64,000 nucleotides of DNA, from positions 3,786,001 to 3,850,000 of the forward strand of contig NZ_CP157874.1 in the NCBI RefSeq assembly GCF_040214835.1, given 5' to 3'. Both the position numbers and the translations under genes were made by a program. The notes under the pieces were generated by a model that saw nothing but the letters and a program-made list of their open reading frames with translations, was not told where the DNA came from and searched no databases. Shown here piece after piece: positions 54,494-63,441 of the stretch (position 1 is its first letter; the number at the start of each line of letters is the position of its first letter). The DNA is from Pseudomonas asiatica (GTDB lineage: Bacteria > Pseudomonadota > Gammaproteobacteria > Pseudomonadales > Pseudomonadaceae).

Positions 54494-56560
54494 ATGCCTA
54501 GCCAATCTGATTTGCGTTACAGCTTCCAGCCTTTAGTTGGAAAAGCTGAATTCGAAGTGGTGTCGTTCGAACTCCGAGAGGGGATCAGCATGCCCTTCGA
54601 GTTGGAGCTGAAACTCATCAGCTTCGAAAACGATATCGACTTCGGCCACCTGCTCGACAAGCCCGTACTTTTTACCATCTGGGACGGCGAACGCCCGGTG
54701 CGCTACGTGCACGGCCTGGTCAGCCGCTTCAGCCAGGCTGAAAGCGGCTTCTACCGCACCTACTATCACGCGCTGGTCGAGCCCCAGCTGGCCCGGGCCG
54801 ACCTGCGCTCGAACTGGCGCATCTTCCAGCAAAAGACTGTCCCGCAAATTCTCGAGATGATGCTCCAGCGCCAGGGCATCAACCAGTACGAACTGCGCGC
54901 CAGCATGGACCATCAGGTCCGCGAGTTCTGCGTTCAGGCCGGTGAGACGGACCTGGCGTTCATCGCCCGCCTGGCTGCTGAAGAAGGCTTCGTCTACCGC
55001 TTTGCGCACAGTGAAAAGCTGCACAAGCTGATCATTACCGATCGGCTGCAGTCATTCGGGCTGATCAGCCATGGGACCATCAAGGCCGAGGATGACGACG
55101 AGGGCTTCTTTGATGTCGACGAGCCTGTAGACCCTGACAGCGTGCTGTACCAAGCCACCGGCGGTGGCGACCAAGCCATGCCGTGCCTTCGCCGCTTGCG
55201 CTACAGCGAGCAGGTGCGCACCGCTCGCCAGGTTCAGCGCGACTACACCTTTACCAACCCGGCCTACCGCCAGGAACACAGAGCTGCCGGGCCCTTCTTG
55301 GAGCATCAGTCCAAAGAGTACGAATTCTTCGATTACCCAGGCCGTTACAAACGCGATGCCGTCGGCAAGCCGTTCACTGAAAACCGCATCACTGCGCTCC
55401 GCCATGATGTCCGTATTGCCGAGGTTGAGGGTGACGATGTTCGCCTGCAACCGGGCCTGAGCTTCACCCTGACAGGTCACCCACGTGACGACCTCAACGC
55501 GCATTGGCGGGTGAACACGGTTACCCACAAAGGCAAACAATTCACCAGCCTGCAGGAAGAAGCCGCCGGCGCAGATGTAAGCACGCACTACGAGCAGACC
55601 GCCGTGCTGGTCCCCGGCCGGACCGAATGGCGCCCTGCCCCACTGTCAAAACCACGCGTTGATGGCCCGCACATGGCTACCGTGGTCGGCCCGAAGGGAG
55701 AAGAGATCTATTGCGATGAGTGGGGCCGGGTGAAGGTCAGCTTTCCCTGGGACCGTGAAAGCCAGAACAACGAGTTCAGCTCCTGCTGGGTGCGTGTGTC
55801 GCAAGGCTGGGCCGGTGGCAGCTGGGGCGCGATGGCGATCCCGCGCATCGGCCAGGACGTGATCATCCAGTACGTCAACGGTGACCCCGACCAGCCGATG
55901 ATTACCGGGCGTACCTATTGCGGCGATCAACTCCCGCCCTACGACCTGCCCGACCACAAGACCCGCATGACCATCAAGAGCCAGACCCACAAGGGGGATG
56001 GCTTCAACGAGCTGCGTTTCGAGGATGAGCTGGGTCGGCAAGAGGTGTTCATCCATGCCGAGAAGGACCAGAACAACGTCGTCAAGCACAACGAAACCAC
56101 TTTCGTCGGCAACGACCGCAGCGAGCGCGTCGATCACAACGAAACCATCTCCATCGGCGACCACCGCACCGAAGACGTTGGCAAGAACGAAACCATCAGC
56201 ATTGGCGCCAACCGCAGCGTGACCATCGGCGCCAACAAGACCGAAACCATCAAGCTGGCCAAGGCAGAAACCATCGGTTTGGCCAAGGCCCTGACCATCG
56301 GTGCCGGATACCAAGTGAGCGTGGGCGCGGCCATGAACACCACTGTTGGGCTTAGCCAGAGCGAACAGGTGGGGATTCATAAGTCAGTGGTGGTCGGAAA
56401 CAAGTTCAGCATCACCGCAGGCGACGAACTGAGCATCACGGTTGGCAAGGCCACTTTGGTGATGAAGTCCGACGGTACCGTGCTGATCAACGGCAGCAAC
56501 TTTGACTTCAGTGCCACAGGGCCTGTGCAAATCAACGGCAAGGATGTCGATCTCAACTGA
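54494..56560 (+). CDS. vgrG: T6SS spike protein VgrG
   Basis: The 688-aa protein has the gp27-like head (YSFQPLVGKAEFEVVSFEL, YVHGLVSRF, MLQRQGINQYELR, AEEGFVYRF), the gp5 OB-fold (EIYCDEWGRVKVSFPWD, ARIGQDVIIQYVNGDPDQP-like, GRTYCGD), and a C-terminal beta-helix of repeated TISIG/TETI units. No enzymatic extension follows, so cargo must bind non-covalently through the adaptor/PAAR genes downstream. ATG 54494 has AAGGA upstream; the frame from 54371 is overlap. Confidence 0.97.
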   Translation: MPSQSDLRYSFQPLVGKAEFEVVSFELREGISMPFELELKLISFENDIDFGHLLDKPVLFTIWDGERPVRYVHGLVSRFSQAESGFYRTYYHALVEPQLARADLRSNWRIFQQKTVPQILEMMLQRQGINQYELRASMDHQVREFCVQAGETDLAFIARLAAEEGFVYRFAHSEKLHKLIITDRLQSFGLISHGTIKAEDDDEGFFDVDEPVDPDSVLYQATGGGDQAMPCLRRLRYSEQVRTARQVQRDYTFTNPAYRQEHRAAGPFLEHQSKEYEFFDYPGRYKRDAVGKPFTENRITALRHDVRIAEVEGDDVRLQPGLSFTLTGHPRDDLNAHWRVNTVTHKGKQFTSLQEEAAGADVSTHYEQTAVLVPGRTEWRPAPLSKPRVDGPHMATVVGPKGEEIYCDEWGRVKVSFPWDRESQNNEFSSCWVRVSQGWAGGSWGAMAIPRIGQDVIIQYVNGDPDQPMITGRTYCGDQLPPYDLPDHKTRMTIKSQTHKGDGFNELRFEDELGRQEVFIHAEKDQNNVVKHNETTFVGNDRSERVDHNETISIGDHRTEDVGKNETISIGANRSVTIGANKTETIKLAKAETIGLAKALTIGAGYQVSVGAAMNTTVGLSQSEQVGIHKSVVVGNKFSITAGDELSITVGKATLVMKSDGTVLINGSNFDFSATGPVQINGKDVDLN

Positions 56561-56575
56561 AGGGGGCAACCCGAC

Positions 56576-57931
56576 ATGGAATTTCGCAACCTGACGCCAT
56601 TTGACGTCATGTGCTTCAGTGCGCTCGCGCCCGACGGACAGGAACATCCTGTCATCGCTATGAAGGTCGGATATCGACTCAGACCGATTGAGGGCTGTCT
56701 TGGTCGACTCCGGGCCGTCGTCATCGATGATGAACCACTGCCGCTGTGCATGGCCGACACTTATTACGCAGAAACCGGCAGCAGCTCCATCCTCGAAGAA
56801 AGCGACCTGGCGCCATTCAAGCCACGCTGCGATGTCATCGTCGTCGGCCATTCCTATGCGCCGGCAGGGCAACCTGCGACTTCGTGGCAGGCCGGTGTCC
56901 GTATTACATCAACCCGTCCCAAGCAAGTAATCCCTGATCCGCCACCTCCGAAGCGGGCGCCAAATGTTTACCTCACAGCCGATGAATTACAGGCGCACCA
57001 AGCAAGAATACTCGAGGTTCGACAACGCAACAGAGAGCAACTTACACCACACATATTGTTGGACAAGACCCTGCGCTTCACCGGTCCACGAGAGTTTCAT
57101 CACAACTTTTTCGGCTGGCATCTCACCGACCCAGAGCTTGCCACACGCGTTCCTCTGCGCTGGGAACATGCTTTTGGTGGCGCCAGCCAGTTCGCCAACC
57201 CCGAATATGGGCATAGCCCCGATGCCTCTGAGTTCCTGATCAATGAAGTCTGCTTCAGTAATCCGCTGGGCTGTGGCTGGCTGGAACATCGCCATGAGAA
57301 GCTGCACTACGAGCAGACCGGCGAAAAGCTCGCCAGCCTGCCTGCACCTCAGATCGAGCATTTGGACGACCCAATCGAGCGGCTGCTGCGCTCGCGGCAT
57401 CCATCTGGCCCGCTAAATGCCGCTGCCATGGCGGAGGTGGCGGCCTCTTATGGCTGCAGGCCGGCCGGCTTCGGCATCGTTGGCCGCGCTTGGGCACCGC
57501 GCTTGGCACTTGCTGGTACTTATGACGAAAGCTGGGAATACAACCACTGGCCGGGATTGCCACAGGACTTCGATTTTGGCTATTGGAACGGATCCCCGGT
57601 TGACCAGCAAGTTGCTTTTCCTACACCAGATGCACGCGTTGCCCTGTTCAACCTGATTGATCCATCCCTGAGCCAGGATGGGCAATGTGAAGTCCAGCTT
57701 CCAGGCCATCGCCCCTTCGTGCTCATGCGCATGACCAACGGCGTAATGCTGCCGCTGCCGATGCTCACCGACACATTGCGCATCGACACCGATGCCATGA
57801 CCCTGTCGATGACGCACCGCATCAGCCTGCCCAGTTCGCTTGATATTCGCGTGCTCGAAGCGCGTTTCGAAACCAATCCCGACGCTCCCATCATTCGGCG
57901 CGCCCCACACCGCAGCAGGGAGCACGTCTGA
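56576..57931 (+). CDS. DUF2169 T6SS adaptor/chaperone
   Basis: The 451-aa protein matches DUF2169: MEFRNLTPFDVMCFSALAPD, LEESDLAPFKPRCDVIVVGH, FTGPREFHHNFFGW, and CGWLEHR. DUF2169 proteins are encoded next to PAAR-like and toxin genes and help load toxins on VgrG. It lies 15 bp after vgrG and 1 bp before the PAAR-like gene. Its 3' third is repeated at 60151-60566 in a damaged copy. Confidence 0.9.
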   Translation: MEFRNLTPFDVMCFSALAPDGQEHPVIAMKVGYRLRPIEGCLGRLRAVVIDDEPLPLCMADTYYAETGSSSILEESDLAPFKPRCDVIVVGHSYAPAGQPATSWQAGVRITSTRPKQVIPDPPPPKRAPNVYLTADELQAHQARILEVRQRNREQLTPHILLDKTLRFTGPREFHHNFFGWHLTDPELATRVPLRWEHAFGGASQFANPEYGHSPDASEFLINEVCFSNPLGCGWLEHRHEKLHYEQTGEKLASLPAPQIEHLDDPIERLLRSRHPSGPLNAAAMAEVAASYGCRPAGFGIVGRAWAPRLALAGTYDESWEYNHWPGLPQDFDFGYWNGSPVDQQVAFPTPDARVALFNLIDPSLSQDGQCEVQLPGHRPFVLMRMTNGVMLPLPMLTDTLRIDTDAMTLSMTHRISLPSSLDIRVLEARFETNPDAPIIRRAPHRSREHV

Positions 57932-58117
57932 TATGGCCGATAACGTAATGGCTCGACAACAGACGAAATGGACGGTCATCAGCATCGCGCCAGACGTTTG
58001 CAAAACACCGATGGGCAGCAGCGTTCCACCCGTTCCCTATCCGGTCACGGCCGAGCTGGATACCAGCACCGGTGTAGCAAAGAGCGTTCGCGCCAATGGG
58101 CATCCGGTAGTCGTGTA
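57518..58117. repeat. Direct repeat A: DUF2169 3' end plus PAAR-like 5' half (second copy at 60151-60752)
   Basis: These 600 bases recur at 60151-60752 (602 bases, with a 2-nt insertion and a few substitutions). The two copies flank the toxin and immunity genes in the same orientation, 2.6 kb apart. Confidence 0.95.
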
Positions 58118-58289
58118 CAAGCGCAGCTTCACACCCAAAACCATCGGTGACGCCGCCGGCCAAGCCAAAGGCGTCAAGAGCGGTACCGTCGAGGGCAAAT
58201 GCCACCCGTTGGAGCACAGCGGTTCCGTGCGGGCGGAAGGGCATCACTTGGTTCGCCATGGGGACCTGTTCTGGATGAATGGGAGCTGA
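57933..58289 (+). CDS. PAAR-like DUF4150 spike-tip protein
   Basis: The 118-aa protein fits DUF4150/PAAR-like: APDVCKTPMGSSVPPVPYPV at the start (metal-site Cys), TIGDAAGQAKGVKSGTVEGKC, and a C-terminal SVRAEGHHLVRHGDLFWMN. These cone-shaped proteins cap VgrG and carry the toxin. Start ATG 57933 follows an AGGGAGCACGTCTGAT stretch. It is encoded between the DUF2169 adaptor and the toxin gene, the standard arrangement. Confidence 0.88.
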   Translation: MADNVMARQQTKWTVISIAPDVCKTPMGSSVPPVPYPVTAELDTSTGVAKSVRANGHPVVVYKRSFTPKTIGDAAGQAKGVKSGTVEGKCHPLEHSGSVRAEGHHLVRHGDLFWMNGS

Positions 58290-58293
58290 TGCC

Positions 58294-59514
58294 GTGAGTG
58301 AACAGCCCATTCAACTGGACACACTTGTCGTTCGGGTTCGCGAAATACCACTGCGTAAGATTCGAGGCGGACCGGACAGGATGTTCGTGCAAACCGATGG
58401 CACCGGCAAAGTCCTGGTCGACTTTGCCGACGGGGTGGACGTTTGGGGCAAAGCCCTTGAGCTTAACGAAGCCGAGTACGAAGCCGTGCGCCAGGAAGCC
58501 TTCCGTATGGAGCTGGCAGACCTGGATGACATTCCGACCTACACTGAGCTCTATCCTTCGTCGCGCAGTGGTGGCGCTGCTACCACGCCGAATGGCAATA
58601 CGCTGGGTCGGGTGAACGGTGAAACACCTGCTTCCGGTAAAGCCGCCAATGACGCCAACACAGAGGTTGCAAGCGAAACACCGGCGGAAGGCGTTACGGG
58701 TGAAGAGATACTCGATGGTGTTCAGCTGGGGCTGGATATCGTTGGCCTGATTCCGGTGGTGGGCGAAATCGCCGATATCGCTAACGCGGGTATCAGCCTT
58801 GCTCGGGGGGATTATGCGGGCGCGGCGCTGTCCCTGGTTTCGGCTATTCCCTTTGCAGGGTATGTTGGCACTGCAGGCAAAGTCGTGCGACATGCGACAA
58901 AGGCAACGGCGGAAGCTTCGGCCAAGGCTGCGAAAGAGGTAGCCGAGCGCTCAACTAAAGAAACAGCAGAGAGGACTGCAAGGGAAGGCTCAGAGCAATT
59001 TACTAAACATGCCGAGGACATACCTTACAGAGGAAAAGATGGCGCAAAAGTAAATGAGCTTGTCGTCCGAGATGGTTCACACCTCGGACCAAACGGAAGA
59101 CCAAAACCCAACAGCAGATACAAGACTGGAGAGCACGAATATATTTATGAAACCGACAACCTAGGTCGAATCAAAGAAGTAACAGCCAACGACCTTAAAT
59201 TGACGAACAGGGAAAAACGACTTCCTCACAGCCCAAACTCGCCAGAAAAAATGAGCGGCGATCACGCAGGACATCTGATTGGCGATAGATTCGGCGGATC
59301 TCCCAAATTGGACAATATTGTAAGCCAATCAGCCTCTACCAATACCGGACCATACAAAAGGCTTGAAAATGAGTGGGCAAAAGCAATAAAAAATGGTAAA
59401 AATGTCTCTGTAAAAATCACCCCAAATTACTCAGGAGCATCATCAAGACCAAACAGTTTCACCATCGAACAAGTCATCAACGGAAAAACCAAAAGAGTCA
59501 GATTAAAAAATTAG
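58294..59514 (+). CDS. T6SS toxin with Endonuclea_NS_2-type nuclease C-terminus
   Basis: The 406-aa protein has three parts. Residues 1-~90 form a small N-terminal domain, probably for loading. Residues ~138-200 are a glycine-rich hydrophobic hairpin of the pretoxin type (GLIPVVGEIADIANAGISLA, AGYVGTAGK). Residues ~250-406 are a nuclease with GDHAGHLIGDRFGG (His324 and Asp323 in the DxGH-like site) and a later Asn350, as in DNA/RNA non-specific endonucleases. GTG 58294 is the likely start (GGAG 8 nt upstream); ATG 58279 is inside the upstream gene. The nuclease part is AT-rich compared with the N-terminus, a sign of domain swapping. The immunity gene follows by 11 bp. Confidence 0.85.
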   Translation: MSEQPIQLDTLVVRVREIPLRKIRGGPDRMFVQTDGTGKVLVDFADGVDVWGKALELNEAEYEAVRQEAFRMELADLDDIPTYTELYPSSRSGGAATTPNGNTLGRVNGETPASGKAANDANTEVASETPAEGVTGEEILDGVQLGLDIVGLIPVVGEIADIANAGISLARGDYAGAALSLVSAIPFAGYVGTAGKVVRHATKATAEASAKAAKEVAERSTKETAERTAREGSEQFTKHAEDIPYRGKDGAKVNELVVRDGSHLGPNGRPKPNSRYKTGEHEYIYETDNLGRIKEVTANDLKLTNREKRLPHSPNSPEKMSGDHAGHLIGDRFGGSPKLDNIVSQSASTNTGPYKRLENEWAKAIKNGKNVSVKITPNYSGASSRPNSFTIEQVINGKTKRVRLKN

Positions 59515-59525
59515 AAGGCATAATC

Positions 59526-59990
59526 ATGGAAAAAATCTTTGAAGATCATCTTTCCAAGATCCAAGCAGACATGGTCAGCATCGCACTAGAATATATCGAG
59601 CACAGGGCCGATGAAATTTACATCTATGCCGCAAACGAAGATGGAATAACTGCGTTCGATGTTCTTTATAAAATAAACGGAACCATAGTAGAAAAAGAAA
59701 ATATAAATAGCGCCCTGAAAACAGGAGAACCCAAATATGATACATCAGAAAACAGAATGAACTCCATGCTGGACATAGGTCTCGACGACCTGGAAGCCCT
59801 TGAAGAAAAATGCAACGAGTTCAACCAAGAAGTACCTAGTGAAATGCGTATCCACTACGTCGTAAAAAGCAATGAAATGCGAGCAAAGCTCAGATACGAT
59901 AAAGTATTTTCTGGAGACGCTGAATTAACACCGGGACACATATTCGACTCTTGGGTTCAAAGCATAACTCAAGGAAATTCTGCACTTTAG
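59526..59990 (+). CDS. Immunity protein, DUF600/YezG-like
   Basis: The 154-aa acidic protein (many Asp/Glu) begins MEKIFEDHLSKIQADMVSIA and has the order and spacing of the DUF600 (YezG-type) immunity family, whose known members neutralise YeeF-like NS_2 nucleases. It lies 11 bp after the nuclease toxin and shares its AT-rich composition, so it is the likely antidote kept in the producing cell's cytoplasm. Family assignment is by overall resemblance; direct pairing is from position. Confidence 0.7.
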   Translation: MEKIFEDHLSKIQADMVSIALEYIEHRADEIYIYAANEDGITAFDVLYKINGTIVEKENINSALKTGEPKYDTSENRMNSMLDIGLDDLEALEEKCNEFNQEVPSEMRIHYVVKSNEMRAKLRYDKVFSGDAELTPGHIFDSWVQSITQGNSAL

Positions 59991-60098
59991 CTCAATCACC
60001 GATACCAATATCCATCTCGGCGCAGAAGATTCCTGTCTGCGCTGATAATGGATCAGGAGAGTTTTTTAAATCCACTAACGCAGCTAAGAGCGCCTGGG

Positions 60099-60566
60099 GT
60101 TTACCTCACGGTAGACGAGCTGCAAGCGCATCAGGCCCGGATCCTGGACAACTTATGACGAAAGCTGGGAATACAACCACTGGCCGGGACTGCCACAGGA
60201 CTTCGATTTTGGCTATTGGAACGGAGCCCCGGATGACCAGCAAGTTGCTTTTCCTACACCAGATGCACGCGTTGCCCTGTTCAACCTGATTGATCCATCC
60301 CTGAGCCAGGATGGGCAATGTGAAGTCCAGCTCCCAGGCCATCGCCCCTTCGTGCTCATGCGCATGACCAACGGCGTAATGCTGCCGCTGCCGATGCTCA
60401 CCGACACATTGCGCATCGACACCGATGCCATGACCCTGTCGATGACGCACCGCATCAGCCTGTGCCCAGCTCGCTTGATATTCGCGTGCTCGAAGCGCGT
60501 TTCGAAACCAATCCCGACGCTCCCATCATTCGGCGCGCCCCACACCGCAGCAGGGAGCACGTCTGA
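60099..60566 (+). pseudogene. Damaged DUF2169 adaptor copy
   Basis: A fragment reading VYLTVDELQAHQARILD (60099-60149) is the counterpart of NVYLTADELQAHQARILE in the intact gene. It then jumps, in a different frame, to TYDESWEYNHW (60151 on), so an internal segment of ~180 codons is missing. A 2-nt insertion near 60460 shifts the frame again before the end. The first part differs in many bases from the intact gene, so the copy came from another allele. It is not functional. Confidence 0.88.
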
Positions 60567-60752
60567 TATGGCCGATAACGTAATGGCTCGACAACAGACG
60601 AAATGGACGGTCATCAGCATCGCGCCAGACGTTTGCAAAACACCGATGGGCAGCAGCGTTCCACCCGTTCCCTATCCGGTCACGGCCGAGCTGGATACCA
60701 GCACCGGTGTAGCAAAGAGCGTTCGCGCCAATGGGCATCCGGTAGTCGTGTA
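60151..60752. repeat. Direct repeat A, second copy
   Basis: This is the downstream copy of the 57518-58117 repeat. At its right end the homology stops inside the PAAR-like gene and sequence of lower GC follows. Confidence 0.95.
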
Positions 60753-60753
60753 A
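60568..60753 (+). pseudogene. Truncated PAAR-like DUF4150 copy
   Basis: The start and first 61 codons match the intact PAAR-like gene, then a TAA at 60751 ends the frame where homology breaks. The missing half includes the conserved C-terminal SVRAEGHHLVRHGD block, so no working spike tip is expected. Confidence 0.88.
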
Positions 60754-60931
60754 TACCAAGCATTTGTAGAAGCGGCACAACTCAAGGGCAGCGAACACTC
60801 AGAACGGAGGCTCACTGCCCTTCCAAATAACTAGCGCTATGGAATACACAATCTGTTCACCCTATAAAATTTCAGCATAGGCCTTCCCACCCGCTCCTTA
60901 AAAAATCGACAAAGGCATTCAAGTAGTTAAA

Positions 60932-61345
60932 AGGCTGAATTCGAAGTGGTGTCGTTCAAAGTTTGCCCGGGCGTTGGAGCTAGCCAAAAAATCTCGCCAA
61001 CGTCTGACCAAAAGTCAGATTGATGCATTAAAAGGAAAAATTGAACGCCACGCACAAGCAGTCAGCGTTCCAGTAGAGATCCACCGTATAGGCATAACGA
61101 ACAGCAATCCTGAAAATAAAAATACCCTGGGGATTTACAAAGTATTGCGAAAGACGAGAGCAGAAACCATCGAGAAAACATGAGACGAAGCGATAAAAAT
61201 CATCGCTGCCTTGGCGCCCTCCAAAAAAGCAACTGGAGAAATAGGCAAAATCACGGACAAGCAGTATGATGATTTTCTTGAAAAATCAATTAAAGACTCG
61301 GTGAGAGGTTCAAGAACAACCAACCCATGGAAAGGCATACTCTAG
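60932..61345 (+). pseudogene. Orphan toxin C-terminal fragment fused to a vgrG scrap, with internal stop
   Basis: The frame reads KAEFEVVSF, identical over 24 bases (60935-60958) to vgrG 54545-54568 and in the same phase, and runs directly into KFARALELAKKSRQRLTKSQ and a Lys-rich AT-rich domain. An in-frame TGA at 61181-61183 interrupts it; reading through gives 53 more codons to TAG 61343 (ending NPWKGIL), so a TGG-to-TGA change is likely. No start codon or ribosome site precedes it. It resembles the displaced C-terminal tips seen next to polymorphic toxin loci. The toxin family is not recognised. Confidence 0.7.
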
Positions 61346-61355
61346 GAGCAGAAAA

Positions 61356-61850
61356 ATGAACCACCCAACATTTGAAGAATTCGCTTGCGCAATAAATAAA
61401 AATTCAGAATCCGCCGAACTCAACCTTGTATTTTCAAAGATTGGCATTACAGTCCAAAACCTTCACGACTATAAACTTGATGTCCCAAGACAGCGTTTAT
61501 GGTCAGACGATGCTGCGGCTCTGCAACTAGAATTCAAGGACGTCGGAATACTGAATGAAATTCCCTATCATGATATTGATGAAGGTCCTTGGGTGCTAAC
61601 CGATGTTATCTTTTGGGGCTGGCAAAGAGAGACAAACTCCTACTACACAGGCCCCCTACCATACGAACTAAACTTCCAATTAAATCGAGACTCAATCAGA
61701 GACAAGCTGCTCAAGAAACTGGGGAAACCTAGCGTATACGGAATCTCAGACAACGTCGATGTATGGACACTGGAAACAATCGAGATGGCTATCGATTACG
61801 ATGGAGAAAAGGGAATACGCTGCATTAGCCTTGGACTCCCCCCAGACTGA
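61356..61850 (+). CDS. Putative orphan immunity protein
   Basis: The 164-aa protein begins MNHPTFEEFACAINKNSESA, has no signal or TM segment, is acidic and AT-rich in codon use, and ends LGLPPD. I do not recognise its family. It starts 10 bp after the orphan toxin fragment with GGAGCAGAAAA as ribosome site, the spacing expected of a toxin-immunity pair. Because the toxin is broken but this frame is intact, it may be kept to protect against neighbours that still carry the toxin (inference). Confidence 0.65.
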   Translation: MNHPTFEEFACAINKNSESAELNLVFSKIGITVQNLHDYKLDVPRQRLWSDDAAALQLEFKDVGILNEIPYHDIDEGPWVLTDVIFWGWQRETNSYYTGPLPYELNFQLNRDSIRDKLLKKLGKPSVYGISDNVDVWTLETIEMAIDYDGEKGIRCISLGLPPD

Positions 61851-61867
61851 TTAACCAGCAGCATCTA

Positions 61868-62593
61868 GGCTCTGTACGAAAAGAGATATCGCAAACACCG
61901 CATGGAACAAGCTAGCGAGACCATGGCGGCATAGCTTTTCGCGAGCTTGTCGAAGCGTGTCACGATCCGGCGGTTCTCTTTCAGCCAGCCAAACATGCGT
62001 TCGGATGTTGCGCTGTCGATACTTGGGCCGATCAAACAGTCTGGGTAAGCCAGGCTTGGGCTTGCGCTTCATCGAGCGCATCGGAATGACGGGCTGCACT
62101 GTCAGGCCACCGCGACTGCGGCCTAGAGCGTGATCGGCAGGCTCGTCAGCCCCCCTTTTTTCCCGGCGCCAGAAGAGGCTCGGGCTGCTTGTACAGCAGC
62201 TGAGTCGATCATCCAGGTTTGCAAATCGATCAAGCCTCGCTCATTCAATCTCAGGTGCAAGCGTTTGAGCATCTGATCGAATGTGCCCTGCTTTCGCCAA
62301 CCACGGAACCGTTGATACACAGTTGACCATGGGCCCAAGCGTTCCGGCATATGTCGCCACGCTGCGCCCGAACAGAGTATCCAGAGCACGCCAGCGAGCA
62401 TCAGGCGGTCGCTCAGGCGGGCTGCCCGCGGCCATGGCTTTCAGTGATGAGATCGGCGACCACAGTCCAAGCCTCATCCTAGAGTTCGTAACGCTTTGCC
62501 ATCACAGAATGCCTTTCCGTCGATGCGGGCGGACTCTGCAGTTTCAGCGTTCGAGGGGCGGTGATTGGGTTACTTGGGATTTCGTACAAAGCC
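61868..62593 (-). mobile_element. IS5-family insertion sequence remnant
   Basis: Terminal inverted repeats GGCTCTGTACGAAA (61868) and TTTCGTACAAAGCC (62580-62593) match with one mismatch. Between them on the minus strand are IS5/IS427-type transposase pieces: RWRALDTLFG, MLAGVLWILCSGAAWRHMPERLGP, GTFDQMLKRLHLRLNERGLIDL, then a jump to KRKPKPGLPRLFDRPKYRQRNI and WLAERE. A central segment with catalytic residues is missing and frames shift at least twice, so it cannot transpose alone. No clear target duplication is seen. It lies next to tRNA-Gly, at the border of the T6SS cargo region. Confidence 0.87.
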
Positions 62594-62640
62594 TGGAAAG
62601 GCCCGAATGCCCATGGATCCTGATGGATCTGACTGAAACG

Positions 62641-62666
62641 AAAAAAGACGCCGAAGCGTCTTTTTT
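62641..62666 (-). terminator. Terminator of the tRNA-Gly transcript
   Basis: AAAAAAGACGC and GCGTCTTTTTT flank a CGAA tetraloop region, giving a stem with A- and T-runs usable from either strand. It lies ~45 bp past the tRNA 3' end. Confidence 0.9.
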
Positions 62667-62708
62667 CAATGATCTACAGACTTTCATGAAACCCTGTAAA
62701 TCTATATT

Positions 62709-62784
<76 letters not shown>

Positions 62785-62848
62785 GTCGTGATGGGTGCCA
62801 TTCTAGCGATTTCTAAAACAGCGTCAACCCCTTGATTCAAAAAAACTT

Positions 62849-63409
62849 TTATTTCTGCTCAGAGCCTTCGCGCAGGTGCGGCCAGGCGGCCAGCAGGTAG
62901 TGCACCATCGACCACAGGGTCAGCCCCGCCGCCACCAGCAGCAGCGCGTAACCGAGGATTACCCAGAAGGTCACCGCCGGCGGGTTGCCCAGCAGGATCA
63001 CCAGCGCCAGCATCTGTGCCGCGGTTTTCCACTTGCCAAGGTTGGACACCGCCACATGCGCGCGCGCGCCCAGCTCGGCCATCCACTCGCGCAGCGCCGA
63101 AACCACGATCTCGCGGCCGATGATCACCGCAGCCGGCAGGGTCAGCCAGAAGTTGGCGTGGGTCTGCACCAGCAGCACCAGGGCCACCGCCACCATCAGC
63201 TTGTCGGCCACAGGGTCTAGGAAGGCACCGAACGGCGTGCTCTGCTGCAGGCGGCGCGCCAGGTAGCCGTCCAGCCAGTCGGTGGCGGCGGCAACGGCGA
63301 ACACGCTGCTGGCGGCCATGTAGCTCCAGTGATAGGGCACATAGAACAGCAGGATGAAGATCGGGATGAGCAGGACGCGTAGAACGGTGAGCAGGTTTGG
63401 AATATTCAT
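62849..63409 (-). CDS. pgsA: CDP-diacylglycerol-glycerol-3-phosphate 3-phosphatidyltransferase
   Basis: The 186-aa inner-membrane enzyme has four or more TM helices and the CDP-alcohol phosphatidyltransferase motif DGYLARR ... [10 protein letters not shown] (DG-X2-AR-X8-G-X3-D-X3-D). It joins CDP-diacylglycerol and glycerol-3-phosphate, the committed step to phosphatidylglycerol and cardiolipin. ATG 63409 ([11 protein letters not shown]) is the usual start; a TTG at 63427 is possible. It follows uvrC by 33 bp and the pair is a common pseudomonad operon, with tRNA-Gly after it. Confidence 0.95.
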   Translation of the reverse strand: MNIPNLLTVLRVLLIPIFILLFYVPYHWSYMAASSVFAVAAATDWLDGYLARRLQQSTPFGAFLDPVADKLMVAVALVLLVQTHANFWLTLPAAVIIGREIVVSALREWMAELGARAHVAVSNLGKWKTAAQMLALVILLGNPPAVTFWVILGYALLLVAAGLTLWSMVHYLLAAWPHLREGSEQK

Positions 63410-63441
63410 CGGTACGACTGGCCGCAAGTTGAGCCCGCATT

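Noticed and set aside
60352..60753. Open frame fusing adaptor C-terminus to the PAAR-like N-terminus (133 aa)
   Set aside because: It arises only because a 2-nt insertion shifts the damaged adaptor copy into the PAAR frame; it has no ribosome site and is truncated at both ends.
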